A program made the position numbers and the translations under genes. A stretch of 64,000 nt of DNA, taken from positions 1,488,047 to 1,552,046 of the forward strand of contig NZ_JAPVBG010000001.1 of NCBI RefSeq assembly GCF_026967805.1. The letters are read 5' to 3'. The DNA is from Blastococcus sp. VKM Ac-2987. Lineage in GTDB: Bacteria; Actinomycetota; Actinomycetes; Mycobacteriales; Geodermatophilaceae. Below, in pieces: positions 48,052 through 57,703 of this stretch. The notes beneath the pieces were generated by a model that saw only the letters and a list, made by a program, of their open reading frames with translations, did not search any database and had not been told where the DNA came from. The first letter of the stretch is position 1; each line of letters opens with the position of its first letter.

Positions 48052-49407
48052 TTGTCCAGATCCTCCCGTCGACTCATGACCGCCATCGCCGCGGCCACCG
48101 TCGCCTCCACCGTCGCCGCCTGCGGCGGCAGCGATGACAGCGGTGGCGGCACCAGCAGCGGCGGTGGTGGAGGCGAGAACGAGGCCTCCGACATCGGCGT
48201 CACCGAGGACACCATCACGCTCGGCGCGCACTACCCCCTGACCGGTGTGGCCGCGCCCGGCTACAGCGAGATCCCCACCGGCGTGCAGGCCTACTTCGAC
48301 TGCCTGAACCAGGAGGGCGGGGTCTACGGGCGCGACATCGAGTTCATCTTCCGGGACGACGCCTACAACCCCACCCAGACCAGCCAGGTCACCAACGAGC
48401 TCGTCCTCGAGGACGAGATCTTCGCGATGATGAGCGGCCTCGGTACGCCGACCCACAGCGCGGTGGTCGACTTCCTCAACGACGAGGGCGTCCCCGACCT
48501 GTTCGTCTCCTCGGGCTCGCTGCTCTGGGGCGAGGACCCGGAGCAGTACCCGATGTCGTTCGGGTGGCAGACCGACTACGAGAGCGAGGGCAAGATCATC
48601 GGCGAGTACATCGCCGAGAACTTCCCCGACGCGCAGGTCGGGCTCTTCCTCCAGGACGACGACTTCGGCGAGGACGGCGAGGCCGGCATCCGCCAGTACA
48701 TCGACGACCAGATCGTCGCGGCCGAGCGGTACACGCCGGGCAACACCAACGTCGGCCCGCAGATCGCGGCGCTGCAGGCGGCCGGCGCCGACTTCGTCGT
48801 CGGCTTCAACGTGCCCAGCTACACCGCGCTGTCGCAGCTGACCGCGCTGCAGCTCGGCTACGACCCGCAGTGGTTCTACTCCAACGTGGGTTCGGACCCG
48901 ACGCTGGTCGGCGGTCTGCTGAACCGCTTCAGCGAGGGCCAGGTCAGTGACGCCGCCCTGCTGGACGGCGCGCTGACCACCGGCTACCTGCCGACGGTCG
49001 ACATGACCGACAACCCGTGGATCACCGAGTTCCAGCGCATCTGGGACGAGTGCGGTGGCGAGGGCGACCTCACCAACTACCGCGTCTACGGCATGGCGCA
49101 GGCCTACACCATGACGCAGGCGCTGCAGGCGGCCGGCCAGAACCCGACCCGCGAGGGCCTGGTCGAGGCCGTCGAGACCGCCGGCGGCGAGTGGGAGGGT
49201 CCGGTGTTCGCGCCGTTCCGCTACTCCGAGGACAGCCACATGGGTACCGGCGGCATGACCATCGAGCGCATCGTGGGCAACGGCTCCGAGGAGGTGCAGC
49301 CGGTGCGCATCACCGACATCGGTGACGCCCCGATCGAGGAGTACGACGGCGAGGCGGCGACCCCGCCGGCCAACGCCATCCCGGACGAGGAGTCGGTCGT
49401 CGACTGA
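48052..49407 (+). CDS. Branched-chain-type ABC transporter substrate-binding lipoprotein
   Basis: A 451-residue extracellular binding protein of the Leu/Ile/Val-binding (Peripla_BP_6) family. The lipoprotein signal peptide has the lipobox TVAAC (Cys at about residue 24) and a Gly/Ser-rich linker follows. Mature start: GVTEDTITLGAHYPLTGVAAPGYSEI. The TTG at 48052 is selected because it has an ideal GAGGAG seven bases ahead and restores a complete signal peptide; starting at the later ATG would remove the basic N-region. The ligand (amino acid, amide or similar) is not deducible. Confidence 0.92.
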   Translation: MSRSSRRLMTAIAAATVASTVAACGGSDDSGGGTSSGGGGGENEASDIGVTEDTITLGAHYPLTGVAAPGYSEIPTGVQAYFDCLNQEGGVYGRDIEFIFRDDAYNPTQTSQVTNELVLEDEIFAMMSGLGTPTHSAVVDFLNDEGVPDLFVSSGSLLWGEDPEQYPMSFGWQTDYESEGKIIGEYIAENFPDAQVGLFLQDDDFGEDGEAGIRQYIDDQIVAAERYTPGNTNVGPQIAALQAAGADFVVGFNVPSYTALSQLTALQLGYDPQWFYSNVGSDPTLVGGLLNRFSEGQVSDAALLDGALTTGYLPTVDMTDNPWITEFQRIWDECGGEGDLTNYRVYGMAQAYTMTQALQAAGQNPTREGLVEAVETAGGEWEGPVFAPFRYSEDSHMGTGGMTIERIVGNGSEEVQPVRITDIGDAPIEEYDGEAATPPANAIPDEESVVD

Positions 49408-49477
49408 TCGCCCGGGCTCCTGACGGGGCACCCCTCCCCCGCCCCCTCGGGGTCGCGGAGGGCAGCACATCCGGCGG

Positions 49478-49507
49478 GCCGCCGGTCTCTCTCGGGAGGC
49501 CGGCGGC
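49478..49507 (+). terminator. Hairpin terminator after the transporter operon
   Basis: GCCGCCGG (49478-49485) and CCGGCGGC (49500-49507) form an 8-bp stem about 70 bases after the stop codon of the binding-protein gene. Further pairing of CTC with GAG is possible in the loop. No U-tract. Confidence 0.5.
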
Positions 49508-49540
49508 TCGTCCGTCGTTGCGGGCCCGGCATCGGCGCGA

Positions 49541-49560
49541 ACACTTCGAGGCCGAAGTGT
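49541..49560. promoter_or_regulatory. 20-bp palindrome before the decarboxylase-like gene
   Basis: ACACTTCGAGGCCGAAGTGT: perfect 8-bp arms around AGGC, 70 bases upstream of the sugar-nucleotide gene's ATG. A 15-of-20 match lies at 60299-60318 before the heptose operon. It is probably an operator shared by the glycan genes. Confidence 0.6.
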
Positions 49561-49630
49561 GTGCGAAGTTGATCTCCGGGTACGGGGCGGAGGATGCGCG
49601 CCACCCGCGCGCGGGTCGAGGGGGGCAGCG

Positions 49631-50620
<990 letters not shown>

Positions 50621-50737
50621 CGCTGCGTTGCCACTCGTGCGACGAGAGTCACCCCAGGGCGACCCACTTCACATCTACTCTGGAGCGGCGCGCTCGGTGG
50701 GAGCCGCGACCCCCCTAGTTGACCGCAGAGAGCGAGC

Positions 50738-52369
50738 ATGGGCCGCCACGCCGAACGCACGACCCAGCGCCGTACGGTGCCTCCCGTCCTCCTCGCCGCA
50801 GGTCTCGCGGTGGTGCTGGTCCTCGGCGGCCTGGGCTGGTGGCTGACGGCGAGCGGTGGTTGCGAGCGCGCGACCGTCGACGTCACCGTCGCCCCGGAAC
50901 TCGGCCCGCTGACCGAGGAGCTGCTGACCGACCTGGAGTCGCCCGACGGCGAGGTGTGCGTCGACGCCCAGGTGACCGCCCAGGAGCCGCTGCAGAGCGC
51001 CGGCGCCCTCGGCGCGCTGGCCGAGGACGCGCTTCCCGACGTCTGGGTCCCCGACTCCCGCCTGTGGGCCGCCCGCGTCGCCTCCGCCGAGCTCGAGCAG
51101 GAAGGCTCGATGGCGGTGTCCCCCGTGGTCCTGGGCACCAGTCGCGCGGTGGTCGACGACCTCGGCTGGAGCGACACCCCGCCCGGCTGGAGCGAGGCCA
51201 TGGGCACCGACCGGCCGCTCGCGGTGCCCGACCTCGCCTCCAGCGCCGAGGCCCTCTCCGTGCTCGCCGCCGTGCGGACCGCGCTGGGCGGCGACGCCGA
51301 CGCGGACAACGCCATCGTGCAGGCGGTGCTGGCCGCGGCGCGCAGCACGGCCCTCTCGCCCGGCGAGGCCCTGGACGCCGGCCGCGCGGGCAGCGCGGAG
51401 GCCCCGCTGGTGCCGGTCAGCGAGCAGGAGGTCTACGCGCTCAACCAGGACGCACAGGACGCCGAGCTCGTCGCCGTCTACCCCGCCGAGGGGTCGCCGG
51501 TGCTCGACTACCCGGTGCTGCGGGTCGGCGCCGCCACGGGGGCGCAGCAGCAGGCCGTGGACGTCGTGGTCGGCAGGCTGCTCTCCGACGAGGCGCAGAC
51601 CGCCGTCCGCGACGCCGGCTTCCGCGGGCCCGAGGGCGCCGCTCCGACCGGTGCCGGCCCGGAGACCGGGATCGTGGCGGCGAGCCCCGAGGTGGTGCCG
51701 CTGGAGGCCGAGCAGGTGCAGGCGCTGCTGACCCGGCTGAGCAGCCTCGCCGCGCCGTCCCGGATCCTGTCGGTCTTCGACGTCTCGACGTCGATGGAGG
51801 CGCCGGTCGGCGACGGCACCCGCGCCACGCTGGCCCGCGACGCCGCCAAGGCGGCGCTCTCGCTGGTCCCGGACAACTACGCGCTCGGCTCGTGGGTGTT
51901 CGCCTACCAGCTCGAGGGCGACCGGGACTGGGAGCAGATGGTGCCCACCCGCGAGCTGGACGACGTGGTGGACGGGCGCGTGCAGCGCGAGATCCTCGAT
52001 GAGCAGCTCGACACGCTCCCCGACCGGCTCACGCCGGGCGGGACCGGGCTGTACGACACCACGCTGGCCGCGGTCCGTGCGGCTCGGGAGGACTACGACC
52101 CGACCGCCGTCAACAGCGTCCTGATCGTCACCGACGGCGCCAACGAGGACGACGACGCGGGCCTCGGCCTGGAGGAGCTGCTGGGCACCCTCTCCGCCGA
52201 GGCGGACCCGGACCGGCCGGTCAAGGTCATCGGCGTCGCCCTCGGCCCGGACGCCGACGTGAGCGTCCTCGAGGAGATCGCCGACGTGACCGGCGGGGCG
52301 GCGTACTCCGCCGTCGACGAGACCGACCTGCAGACCGTCCTGTTCGACGCCCTCCGCCAGCGGGGGTAG
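50738..52369 (+). CDS. Substrate-binding-like and VWA-domain membrane protein
   Basis: A 543-residue protein. An N-terminal transmembrane anchor or uncleaved signal (about 14-38) is followed by a binding-protein-like domain (about 45-320). That domain has the Pro/Trp pattern PDVWVPDSRLWAARV seen in actinobacterial extracellular solute-binding/VWA proteins. The C-terminal von Willebrand A domain (about 340-543) has an intact metal site: Asp348, Ser350 and Ser352 (DVSTS), with a later Thr and the VTDGANEDD loop. Such proteins are extracellular and their roles are poorly known; adhesion or envelope assembly is likely. It sits between sugar-nucleotide and glycan genes. Confidence 0.85.
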   Translation: MGRHAERTTQRRTVPPVLLAAGLAVVLVLGGLGWWLTASGGCERATVDVTVAPELGPLTEELLTDLESPDGEVCVDAQVTAQEPLQSAGALGALAEDALPDVWVPDSRLWAARVASAELEQEGSMAVSPVVLGTSRAVVDDLGWSDTPPGWSEAMGTDRPLAVPDLASSAEALSVLAAVRTALGGDADADNAIVQAVLAAARSTALSPGEALDAGRAGSAEAPLVPVSEQEVYALNQDAQDAELVAVYPAEGSPVLDYPVLRVGAATGAQQQAVDVVVGRLLSDEAQTAVRDAGFRGPEGAAPTGAGPETGIVAASPEVVPLEAEQVQALLTRLSSLAAPSRILSVFDVSTSMEAPVGDGTRATLARDAAKAALSLVPDNYALGSWVFAYQLEGDRDWEQMVPTRELDDVVDGRVQREILDEQLDTLPDRLTPGGTGLYDTTLAAVRAAREDYDPTAVNSVLIVTDGANEDDDAGLGLEELLGTLSAEADPDRPVKVIGVALGPDADVSVLEEIADVTGGAAYSAVDETDLQTVLFDALRQRG

Positions 52370-52393
52370 CCGGGCGCGGCATCGACGCCTCGC

Positions 52394-52457
52394 CAGGCAT
52401 AGGAAGCTATGCCTGTGTTCCGGCGGCCCGAACCGCAGGCATAGCTTCCTATGCCTG
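52394..52457. repeat. Pair of mirror-image 22-bp palindromes, convergent genes
   Basis: Two hairpins, arms CAGGCATAG/CTATGCCTG at 52394-52402/52407-52415 and at 52436-52444/52449-52457. The second 22-mer is the exact reverse complement of the first, so the whole 64-bp block can also fold as one long hairpin. It lies between the VWA gene and the convergent glycosyltransferase gene, and the second copy supplies the latter's TAG stop codon. A bidirectional terminator or a small mobile palindrome are the options. Confidence 0.8.
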
Positions 52458-53408
52458 GGATGGGCAGGCTCCGTCGACGAGTCCGTCCAGGGCGTCCAGC
52501 ACCTCGTCGACGGTGATCTCGGCCAGCGCGGGGTCCAGCTCGGTGCCCCAGGGGTCGCCGGTGCCGTCGCCGTGCCAGAGGACGCGGTGCAGCGGTCCGT
52601 GCTCCCCGGGCCGGAGCGGCGGCCCCCACAGCGCCGGCGACACCGGGCCGAACAGCACCACCGAGGGCCGCCGGTAGGCGGTGGCCAGGTGCGCGACGCC
52701 CGTGTCGCCGCAGACGACCAGGCGGGCCGCGGCGACCACCGCCGCGAGCTCCGTGGACGTCGTCCGGCCGGCCAGCACCGCGGACTCCCCCAGCCCGGCG
52801 GCCGCGGCCACCGCGCGGGCCAGCCCCACCTCGGCCGGGCCGCCGGTGATCCGCACGTCGTGACCGGCGTCGGCGAGGTGGCGGGCGATGGCGGCGAACC
52901 GGTCCGGCGGCCACCGCCGTCCGGGGAAGGCCGCGCCCGGGTGGACGACGGCGGCGCCGCGCACCGGCGGCGGCACGGCCGGGACGGCGAGGTCGAGGGC
53001 GTCGGGGTCGGCGACCACCCCCAGCCCCTCGGCGACCAGCCGGCACCAGCGCCGGACCTCGTGCTCGTCGGGGTACCAGGTGGGGCCGGGGTAGCCGGGG
53101 CTGCCGAAGGTGAGCAGCCGGCCCGGCCGCAGGTCCGCCACGACCACGTGCGAGGCCGGGCCCTTGCCGTGCAGGTCGACGGCGAGCTCCGGCGGCGGGC
53201 CGGCCCAGTCCAGCGGCTCCAGCTCGCGGGCGGGCAGCACCTCGTCGACGGCGTCGACCAGCCGGGCGAGCGGCTCCAGCGGGGTCGTCGTCGCCAGGAC
53301 CAGCCGGTGACCGGGGACGGCGGCCCGCACCGCGCGGATGGCGGGCACGCCGGTCAGCAGGTCCCCCAGGCCGAGCGGGCGCAGGACGACCGCGGTCGGC
53401 CGCTCCAT
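52449..53408 (-). CDS. Glycosyltransferase family 9 protein (heptosyltransferase-like)
   Basis: A 319-residue GT9-type enzyme of the ADP-heptose:LPS heptosyltransferase family. N-terminal block: VVLRPLGLGDLLTGVPAIRAVRAAVPGHRLVLAT. C-terminal block: VVHPGAAFPGRRWPPDRFAAIA, then GDTGVAHLATAYRRPSVVLFGPVSP, which binds the nucleotide. It is expected to transfer a heptose (or another NDP-sugar) onto a glycan or lipid in the cytoplasm. The last codons lie in a palindrome. Its ATG overlaps the HldE stop by one base (TGATG). Last gene of the seven-gene operon. Confidence 0.9.
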   Translation of the reverse strand: MERPTAVVLRPLGLGDLLTGVPAIRAVRAAVPGHRLVLATTTPLEPLARLVDAVDEVLPARELEPLDWAGPPPELAVDLHGKGPASHVVVADLRPGRLLTFGSPGYPGPTWYPDEHEVRRWCRLVAEGLGVVADPDALDLAVPAVPPPVRGAAVVHPGAAFPGRRWPPDRFAAIARHLADAGHDVRITGGPAEVGLARAVAAAAGLGESAVLAGRTTSTELAAVVAAARLVVCGDTGVAHLATAYRRPSVVLFGPVSPALWGPPLRPGEHGPLHRVLWHGDGTGDPWGTELDPALAEITVDEVLDALDGLVDGACPSQA

Positions 53409-54805
53409 CACACCCGCGAGCGCTCGACCAGGGCCGTGGTCGAGTGGCCGTCGAGGTAGGGCAGGACGACGGCCTGACCACCCCAGCCGCGCAGCACCTC
53501 GGCCTCGGGCAGGTCCGCCCCGGCGTAGTCGCCGCCCTTGGCCCACACGTCCGGCCGCAGCCGGTCGAGCACCTGCGCCGGGGTGTCCTCCCCGAAGACG
53601 ACGACGGCGTCCACGAACTCCAGCGCCTCCAGCACCCGCGCCCGGTCCGCCGCGGTCACCAGCGGCCGCGAGGGCCCCTTGAGACGGCGCACCGAGTCGT
53701 CGGAGTTGATGCACACCACCAGGCAGTCGCCGAGGCCACGGGCGGCCCGCAGCGTCGCGACGTGCCCCGGGTGCAGCAGGTCGAAGCACCCGCCGGTGGC
53801 GACGACGGTCCCCCCGGCCGCACGGACCCGCGCGATCACCGACTCGGCACCGGGCTCCGCCACCACGTTCGGCTCGGCCCCGTCCGCGGCGTCCCAGGCC
53901 GAGGCCCCGCCGCGCGCGACGAACGCGGAGGCGAAGGCGACCGCGGCGGCCACCGCCTCGCCGGTGACCGCGCCGTCGGCGAGCGCCAGGGCCGCCGCGG
54001 CCGCGAAGGAGTCACCGGCCCCGCACGGGTCGCCCCCGGTGACCGCCGCCGCGGGCACCACCATGGGCGCACCGGAGCCGTAGGAGAGCAGCGCGCCGCG
54101 GGCACCGAGGGTCACCGCGACCGCGCCCACGCCCCAGTGCCGGATGAGGGCCTCGGCGCGGGCGCCGACGGCGGCCAGGCCCGCGCCGTCGCCGGCCACG
54201 CCGGCACCGGCCGCCACGCGGGCGGCCTCCGCGCCGTTGGGGGTGACCAGCCGGGCGTTCGGCACGGGGTCGGCGCCGCGCGGGTGCGGGTCCCAGACCA
54301 CGGGGCCGCGGGCGGCGGCCAGCGCGTCGCGGACCGCCGGGTCGGCCGTCGTCCCCCGCCCGTAGTCGGCCACCAGCACGGCGGCGGCGTCCCGGATGGC
54401 GGCGGCCGCCTCGGCCGGCAGCTCGCCGAGCACCGCCACCGGCGCGCCGCTGTCCAGCCGGGCCACCGAGTGGTCGCCCACGCGCACCCGCTGCTTCACG
54501 GCGGTGCCGCCGCCGGCCGGGATGGCGATCAGCCGGACGCGGCCGTCGAGCAGCGCCCGCAGCCGGTCGGCCCCCTCGTCGGAGTCCAGCGGCGCGACCA
54601 GCACCACCTCCCGGGCGGAGGCGGCGGCCGCGATGACGGCGGCGAGCGCCGCGCCGCCCGGGCGCTCCCGCCGCTCGATGTCCTCGACCACCGGCACGGG
54701 TGCGTCGGGGGTCAGCCGCGAGGCGGTGCCGACGAGGTCGACGTCGAGCAGCGCGTCGCCCACGACGACCAGCGGCCGCGCCGCCGGCGGGGTCCGGCGC
54801 GTCAC
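53408..54805 (-). CDS. hldE: Bifunctional heptose-7-P kinase / heptose-1-P adenylyltransferase
   Basis: A 465-residue HldE-type protein. The N-terminal PfkB-type sugar kinase (about 1-320) has VVGDALLDVDLVG at the start and the catalytic GGDPCGAGDSF motif. The C-terminal nucleotidyltransferase (about 330-465) has TGGCFDLLHPGHVATL, with the HxGH pair His345/His348, and the INSDDSVRRLKGPSRPL block. It phosphorylates D-glycero-D-manno-heptose 7-phosphate at C1 and later adds AMP to make ADP-heptose. The GTG start overlaps the GmhA stop (GTGA). The three other activities except the C6 epimerase are in the same operon. Confidence 0.92.
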   Translation of the reverse strand: MTRRTPPAARPLVVVGDALLDVDLVGTASRLTPDAPVPVVEDIERRERPGGAALAAVIAAAASAREVVLVAPLDSDEGADRLRALLDGRVRLIAIPAGGGTAVKQRVRVGDHSVARLDSGAPVAVLGELPAEAAAAIRDAAAVLVADYGRGTTADPAVRDALAAARGPVVWDPHPRGADPVPNARLVTPNGAEAARVAAGAGVAGDGAGLAAVGARAEALIRHWGVGAVAVTLGARGALLSYGSGAPMVVPAAAVTGGDPCGAGDSFAAAAALALADGAVTGEAVAAAVAFASAFVARGGASAWDAADGAEPNVVAEPGAESVIARVRAAGGTVVATGGCFDLLHPGHVATLRAARGLGDCLVVCINSDDSVRRLKGPSRPLVTAADRARVLEALEFVDAVVVFGEDTPAQVLDRLRPDVWAKGGDYAGADLPEAEVLRGWGGQAVVLPYLDGHSTTALVERSRV

Positions 54806-55485
54806 TGCGCGGCCCCCAGCGTCGGGCCGGAGGGCACCCGCGCGGGCTCGGCGAGCACCGCGGCGTCGAACGCCGCGCAGACCAGGTGCAGGGCGACCAG
54901 GTGGCACTCCTGCACGGTCGCCGTCCAGGGCGAGTCGATGCAGACCGCCTCGTCGGCGGAGGCGGCCAGCGGGTTGGGCGCCGGCCCGGTGATCGCCAGC
55001 ACGGTGATCCCGCACTCCCGGGCGCGACGGGCCGCGGCGACGGCGTTGGGCGAGCGGCCCGACGTCGACAGCAGGATCAGCACGTCGCCGGCGCGGCCGT
55101 GCGCCTCCACCTGGCGGGCGAACAGCTCGTCGGCCGGGTAGTCGTTGGCGATGGCGGTCAGCGACGAGGTCTCCGCGGTGAGGCAGATGGCGGAGAACGG
55201 CGGCCGATCGGCGCGGTAGCGGCCCACCAGCTCGGCGGTGAGGTGCTGGGCCTGCGCCGCGCTGCCGCCGTTGCCCGCGGCCAGCAGCCGTCCGCGGGAC
55301 TCCCCGCAGAGCACGTCGGCGAGCAGCCGGCCCCAGCGGTCGAGCACGGGCACCTGGGACTCCACCGACCGCAGCGCGGCGGTCAGCGAGGAGACGTGGT
55401 CGGCGCCGGTCAGGTGGGTGCAGGTGTCGGGGGACACCACCTCGGCGGCGGTGTTCGGGGCCGCACTCATCGGCATGCCGGTCAT
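54802..55485 (-). CDS. gmhA: Phosphoheptose isomerase-like SIS protein
   Basis: A 227-residue SIS-domain protein of the GmhA/DiaA group. It should convert sedoheptulose 7-phosphate to D-glycero-D-manno-heptose 7-phosphate, the first heptose step. Family blocks are RLLAAGNGGSAAQAQHLTAELVGRY (about residues 67-91) and LILLSTSGRSPNAVAAA. The C-terminal CHLVALHLVCAAFDAAV helix carries the conserved His. The N-terminus has about 30 extra residues. The ATG overlaps the stop of the upstream glycosyltransferase (ATGA). The heptose context makes the GmhA role more likely than DiaA. Confidence 0.88.
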   Translation of the reverse strand: MTGMPMSAAPNTAAEVVSPDTCTHLTGADHVSSLTAALRSVESQVPVLDRWGRLLADVLCGESRGRLLAAGNGGSAAQAQHLTAELVGRYRADRPPFSAICLTAETSSLTAIANDYPADELFARQVEAHGRAGDVLILLSTSGRSPNAVAAARRARECGITVLAITGPAPNPLAASADEAVCIDSPWTATVQECHLVALHLVCAAFDAAVLAEPARVPSGPTLGAAQ

Positions 55486-56726
55486 CGGGCGACCTCCACG
55501 GGACGACGGCGGGCGAGGACCTGCCGGTAGACGGTTTCGGTGTCGGCGACGACGCGCGCCCAGCGGTAGCGGGCGCGGGCCCGCTGCACGCCGGCGGCGC
55601 CGTAGGCGGCGCGCCGGGCGTCGTCGGAGAGCAGCGCGGCGAGCACCTCGCCGAGCCGCTCGGGATCACGCGGCGGCACGAGGTCCCCGGTGACGCCGTC
55701 GGCGACGGTGTCCTGGAGCCCGCCGACGGCTGTGGCGACCACGGGCCGCCCGCAGGCCATGGCCTCGAGCGGGGTGATGCCGAACGGCTCGTACCAGGGG
55801 ACGGCGAGGACCACGTCGGCCGAGCGCACCCAGGCGGGCACGTCGGCGCGGGCCACCGACCCGGCGAAGACCAGCCGGTCGGCCACGCCCGCCTCGGCGG
55901 CGATGCCGCGCAGCCGGCGCACCTCGGGGTCGGCGTCGATCGCGTCCGGGGCCGGGCCGCCGACGACCACCAGCTCGGCGCCGGGCACGGCGCGCAGCGC
56001 CCGGACGGCGTCGTCCTGGCCCTTGCGCTCGACCAGCCGGCCGAGGACCAGCAGCCGCTTGCGGTCCCCCCGCGGGGCGACCGGGCCGCGCGGGGTGAAC
56101 ACCGAGGTGTCCACGCCGCACGGCACGACCGAGACACGGTCGCTGGGCAGGCCCAGCCGGCGCAGCTCGAACACCTCGTCGGAGCAGGTGGCCACCACGT
56201 GACTGACGTCCCGGCACAGGCCGCGCTCGAGGTCGACCCGTTCGGCCGGGGAGGGATCGGCGTCGCCCTGGTGGCGGCGCTTGACCGAGCCGAGGGCGTG
56301 GAAGGTCTGCAGCACCGGGACGGGTGCGAGCAGGCTGGCCGACGCCTCGACCGACGCCAGGCCGCTCATCCAGAAGTGCGCGTGCACGACGTCGGGCGCC
56401 TGCGCGGCCCAGCCGTGCCGGAGCACCCGGGCGAAGGCCGGCATGTGCTCCAGCAGCTCGTCCTTGGGCAGCGGCTCGGCCGGGCCGGCGGTGACGTGGG
56501 CGACGTCGTAGCCGTCCTCGGTGGTCACCCGCTCGGGCAGGGCGGCGTCGTCGCGGCGGGTGTGCACGGTGACCTCGTGCCCGCGGGCGGCGAGCCCCGC
56601 GGCCAGGGCGGCGACGTGCACGTTCTGCCCGCCGGCGTCGACACCGCCGATCGCGGCGAGCGGGCTGGCGTGCTCGCTGACCAGGTCGATCCTGAGCCGG
56701 TACGTGCCCAGCTGGTCGGTCCTCAC
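55482..56726 (-). CDS. Glycosyltransferase family 4 protein
   Basis: A 414-residue GT-B fold enzyme. The N-terminal Gly-rich acceptor loop is AAIGGVDAGGQNVHVAALAAGLAARGHEVTVHTRRDD (about residues 22-58). The retaining GT4 nucleotide-sugar block is AVPWYEPFGITPLEAMACGRPVVATAVGGLQDTV (E-x7-E, near 325-350). The FWMSGLASVEA and LGRLVERKGQDDAVRAL parts are as in sucrose-synthase-like and mannosyl-type transferases. The sugar and acceptor are unknown. The GTG overlaps the previous gene's stop. Confidence 0.92.
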   Translation of the reverse strand: MRTDQLGTYRLRIDLVSEHASPLAAIGGVDAGGQNVHVAALAAGLAARGHEVTVHTRRDDAALPERVTTEDGYDVAHVTAGPAEPLPKDELLEHMPAFARVLRHGWAAQAPDVVHAHFWMSGLASVEASASLLAPVPVLQTFHALGSVKRRHQGDADPSPAERVDLERGLCRDVSHVVATCSDEVFELRRLGLPSDRVSVVPCGVDTSVFTPRGPVAPRGDRKRLLVLGRLVERKGQDDAVRALRAVPGAELVVVGGPAPDAIDADPEVRRLRGIAAEAGVADRLVFAGSVARADVPAWVRSADVVLAVPWYEPFGITPLEAMACGRPVVATAVGGLQDTVADGVTGDLVPPRDPERLGEVLAALLSDDARRAAYGAAGVQRARARYRWARVVADTETVYRQVLARRRPVEVAR

Positions 56727-57703
56727 CGGGTCACCTCCTCGAGCAAGCGGTCCCAGTCGCCCAGGAAGCGGTCCAGCCCGTAGCGCTCCAGGGCCGCCGC
56801 GCGGGCGGCCTTGCCGGCCAGCCGGGCGGCGTCCTCGTCGTGCACGAACTCCCGGACGGCGGCCCACAGGCGCTCGGGCCGGGTGGAGAGCACCCCGGCC
56901 TCGGCGGGCACCGCCTCCACGGCCTCGGTGGTGGCCAGGCCGACGACGGGCAGCCCCAGGTGCATGGCCTCCAGCAGCGCCAGGCCCAGCGACGTCCAGC
57001 GCACCGGGTGCACGTAGACGCGGCGGCGGGCCAGCTCGGTGTGCATGGCGGCCTGCGGCGGGTCGTCGTGCAGAGCGACCCGGGCCGGGTCCAGGCCGTA
57101 CTTCTCGTGCAGGCCGGCCAGGCCCATGCCGAAGACGTCGACCGGGGCCGCGGCGGCGAGGCCGGGCAGCAGGTCCGCGCCGACGGTGCGGCCCCGGCGC
57201 ACCGGCTCGTTGGTGACGACGGCGGCCCGGGCCAGCTCACCGGTGTACCGCTCCCCCGGGTCGACGATCCCGTGCTCGATCACCGTCGTCGGCGCCCGGC
57301 CGTTGTCGTAGAACAGCCTGTTGAAGAAGGTGACGTGCGCGATCGGGATGTCCGCCTGGTCGGCCATCGGGTGCCGGGTGTGCGGGACCGGTCCGTCACC
57401 CGGCTCCAGGCCGGGGGCGTTGTGCTCCAGGAAGACGGCGGGCAGGTCCCGCCCGGGCTCGCGACCGAGCCACTCGTGCACCAGCTCCAGGTCGCGGCGG
57501 CGCTGCAGCACGACGACGTCGACGTGCTCGTCGCGCAGCTGGGCGGGCGTCACCTCGCGGGCCGACGCCGGCCATTCCCAGGTGCGGGCGCGGCCGAGGC
57601 CGTCAGGTCCCCGATCGGCCACGACCGGCAGCAGGTACTGGTGCCGGCCCTGGACGAACGCCGTCGTCCACGAGCCGTGCACGTGCCAGAGCAGGATGTT
57701 CAC
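56723..57703 (-). CDS. Glycosyltransferase (GT-B, group 1-like)
   Basis: A 326-residue enzyme whose C-terminal half matches glycosyltransferase group 1 (HPVRWTSLGLALLEAMHLGLPVVGLATTEAVEAVP, near 240-275). The N-terminal half is peculiar to actinobacterial members (NILLWHVHGSWTTAFVQGRHQYLLPV). It is shorter than usual GT4 proteins. The GTG start overlaps the stop of the upstream gene (57700-57702). The long upstream reading of the same frame is antisense-like and discarded. The substrate is unknown. Confidence 0.87.
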   Translation of the reverse strand: MNILLWHVHGSWTTAFVQGRHQYLLPVVADRGPDGLGRARTWEWPASAREVTPAQLRDEHVDVVVLQRRRDLELVHEWLGREPGRDLPAVFLEHNAPGLEPGDGPVPHTRHPMADQADIPIAHVTFFNRLFYDNGRAPTTVIEHGIVDPGERYTGELARAAVVTNEPVRRGRTVGADLLPGLAAAAPVDVFGMGLAGLHEKYGLDPARVALHDDPPQAAMHTELARRRVYVHPVRWTSLGLALLEAMHLGLPVVGLATTEAVEAVPAEAGVLSTRPERLWAAVREFVHDEDAARLAGKAARAAALERYGLDRFLGDWDRLLEEVTR

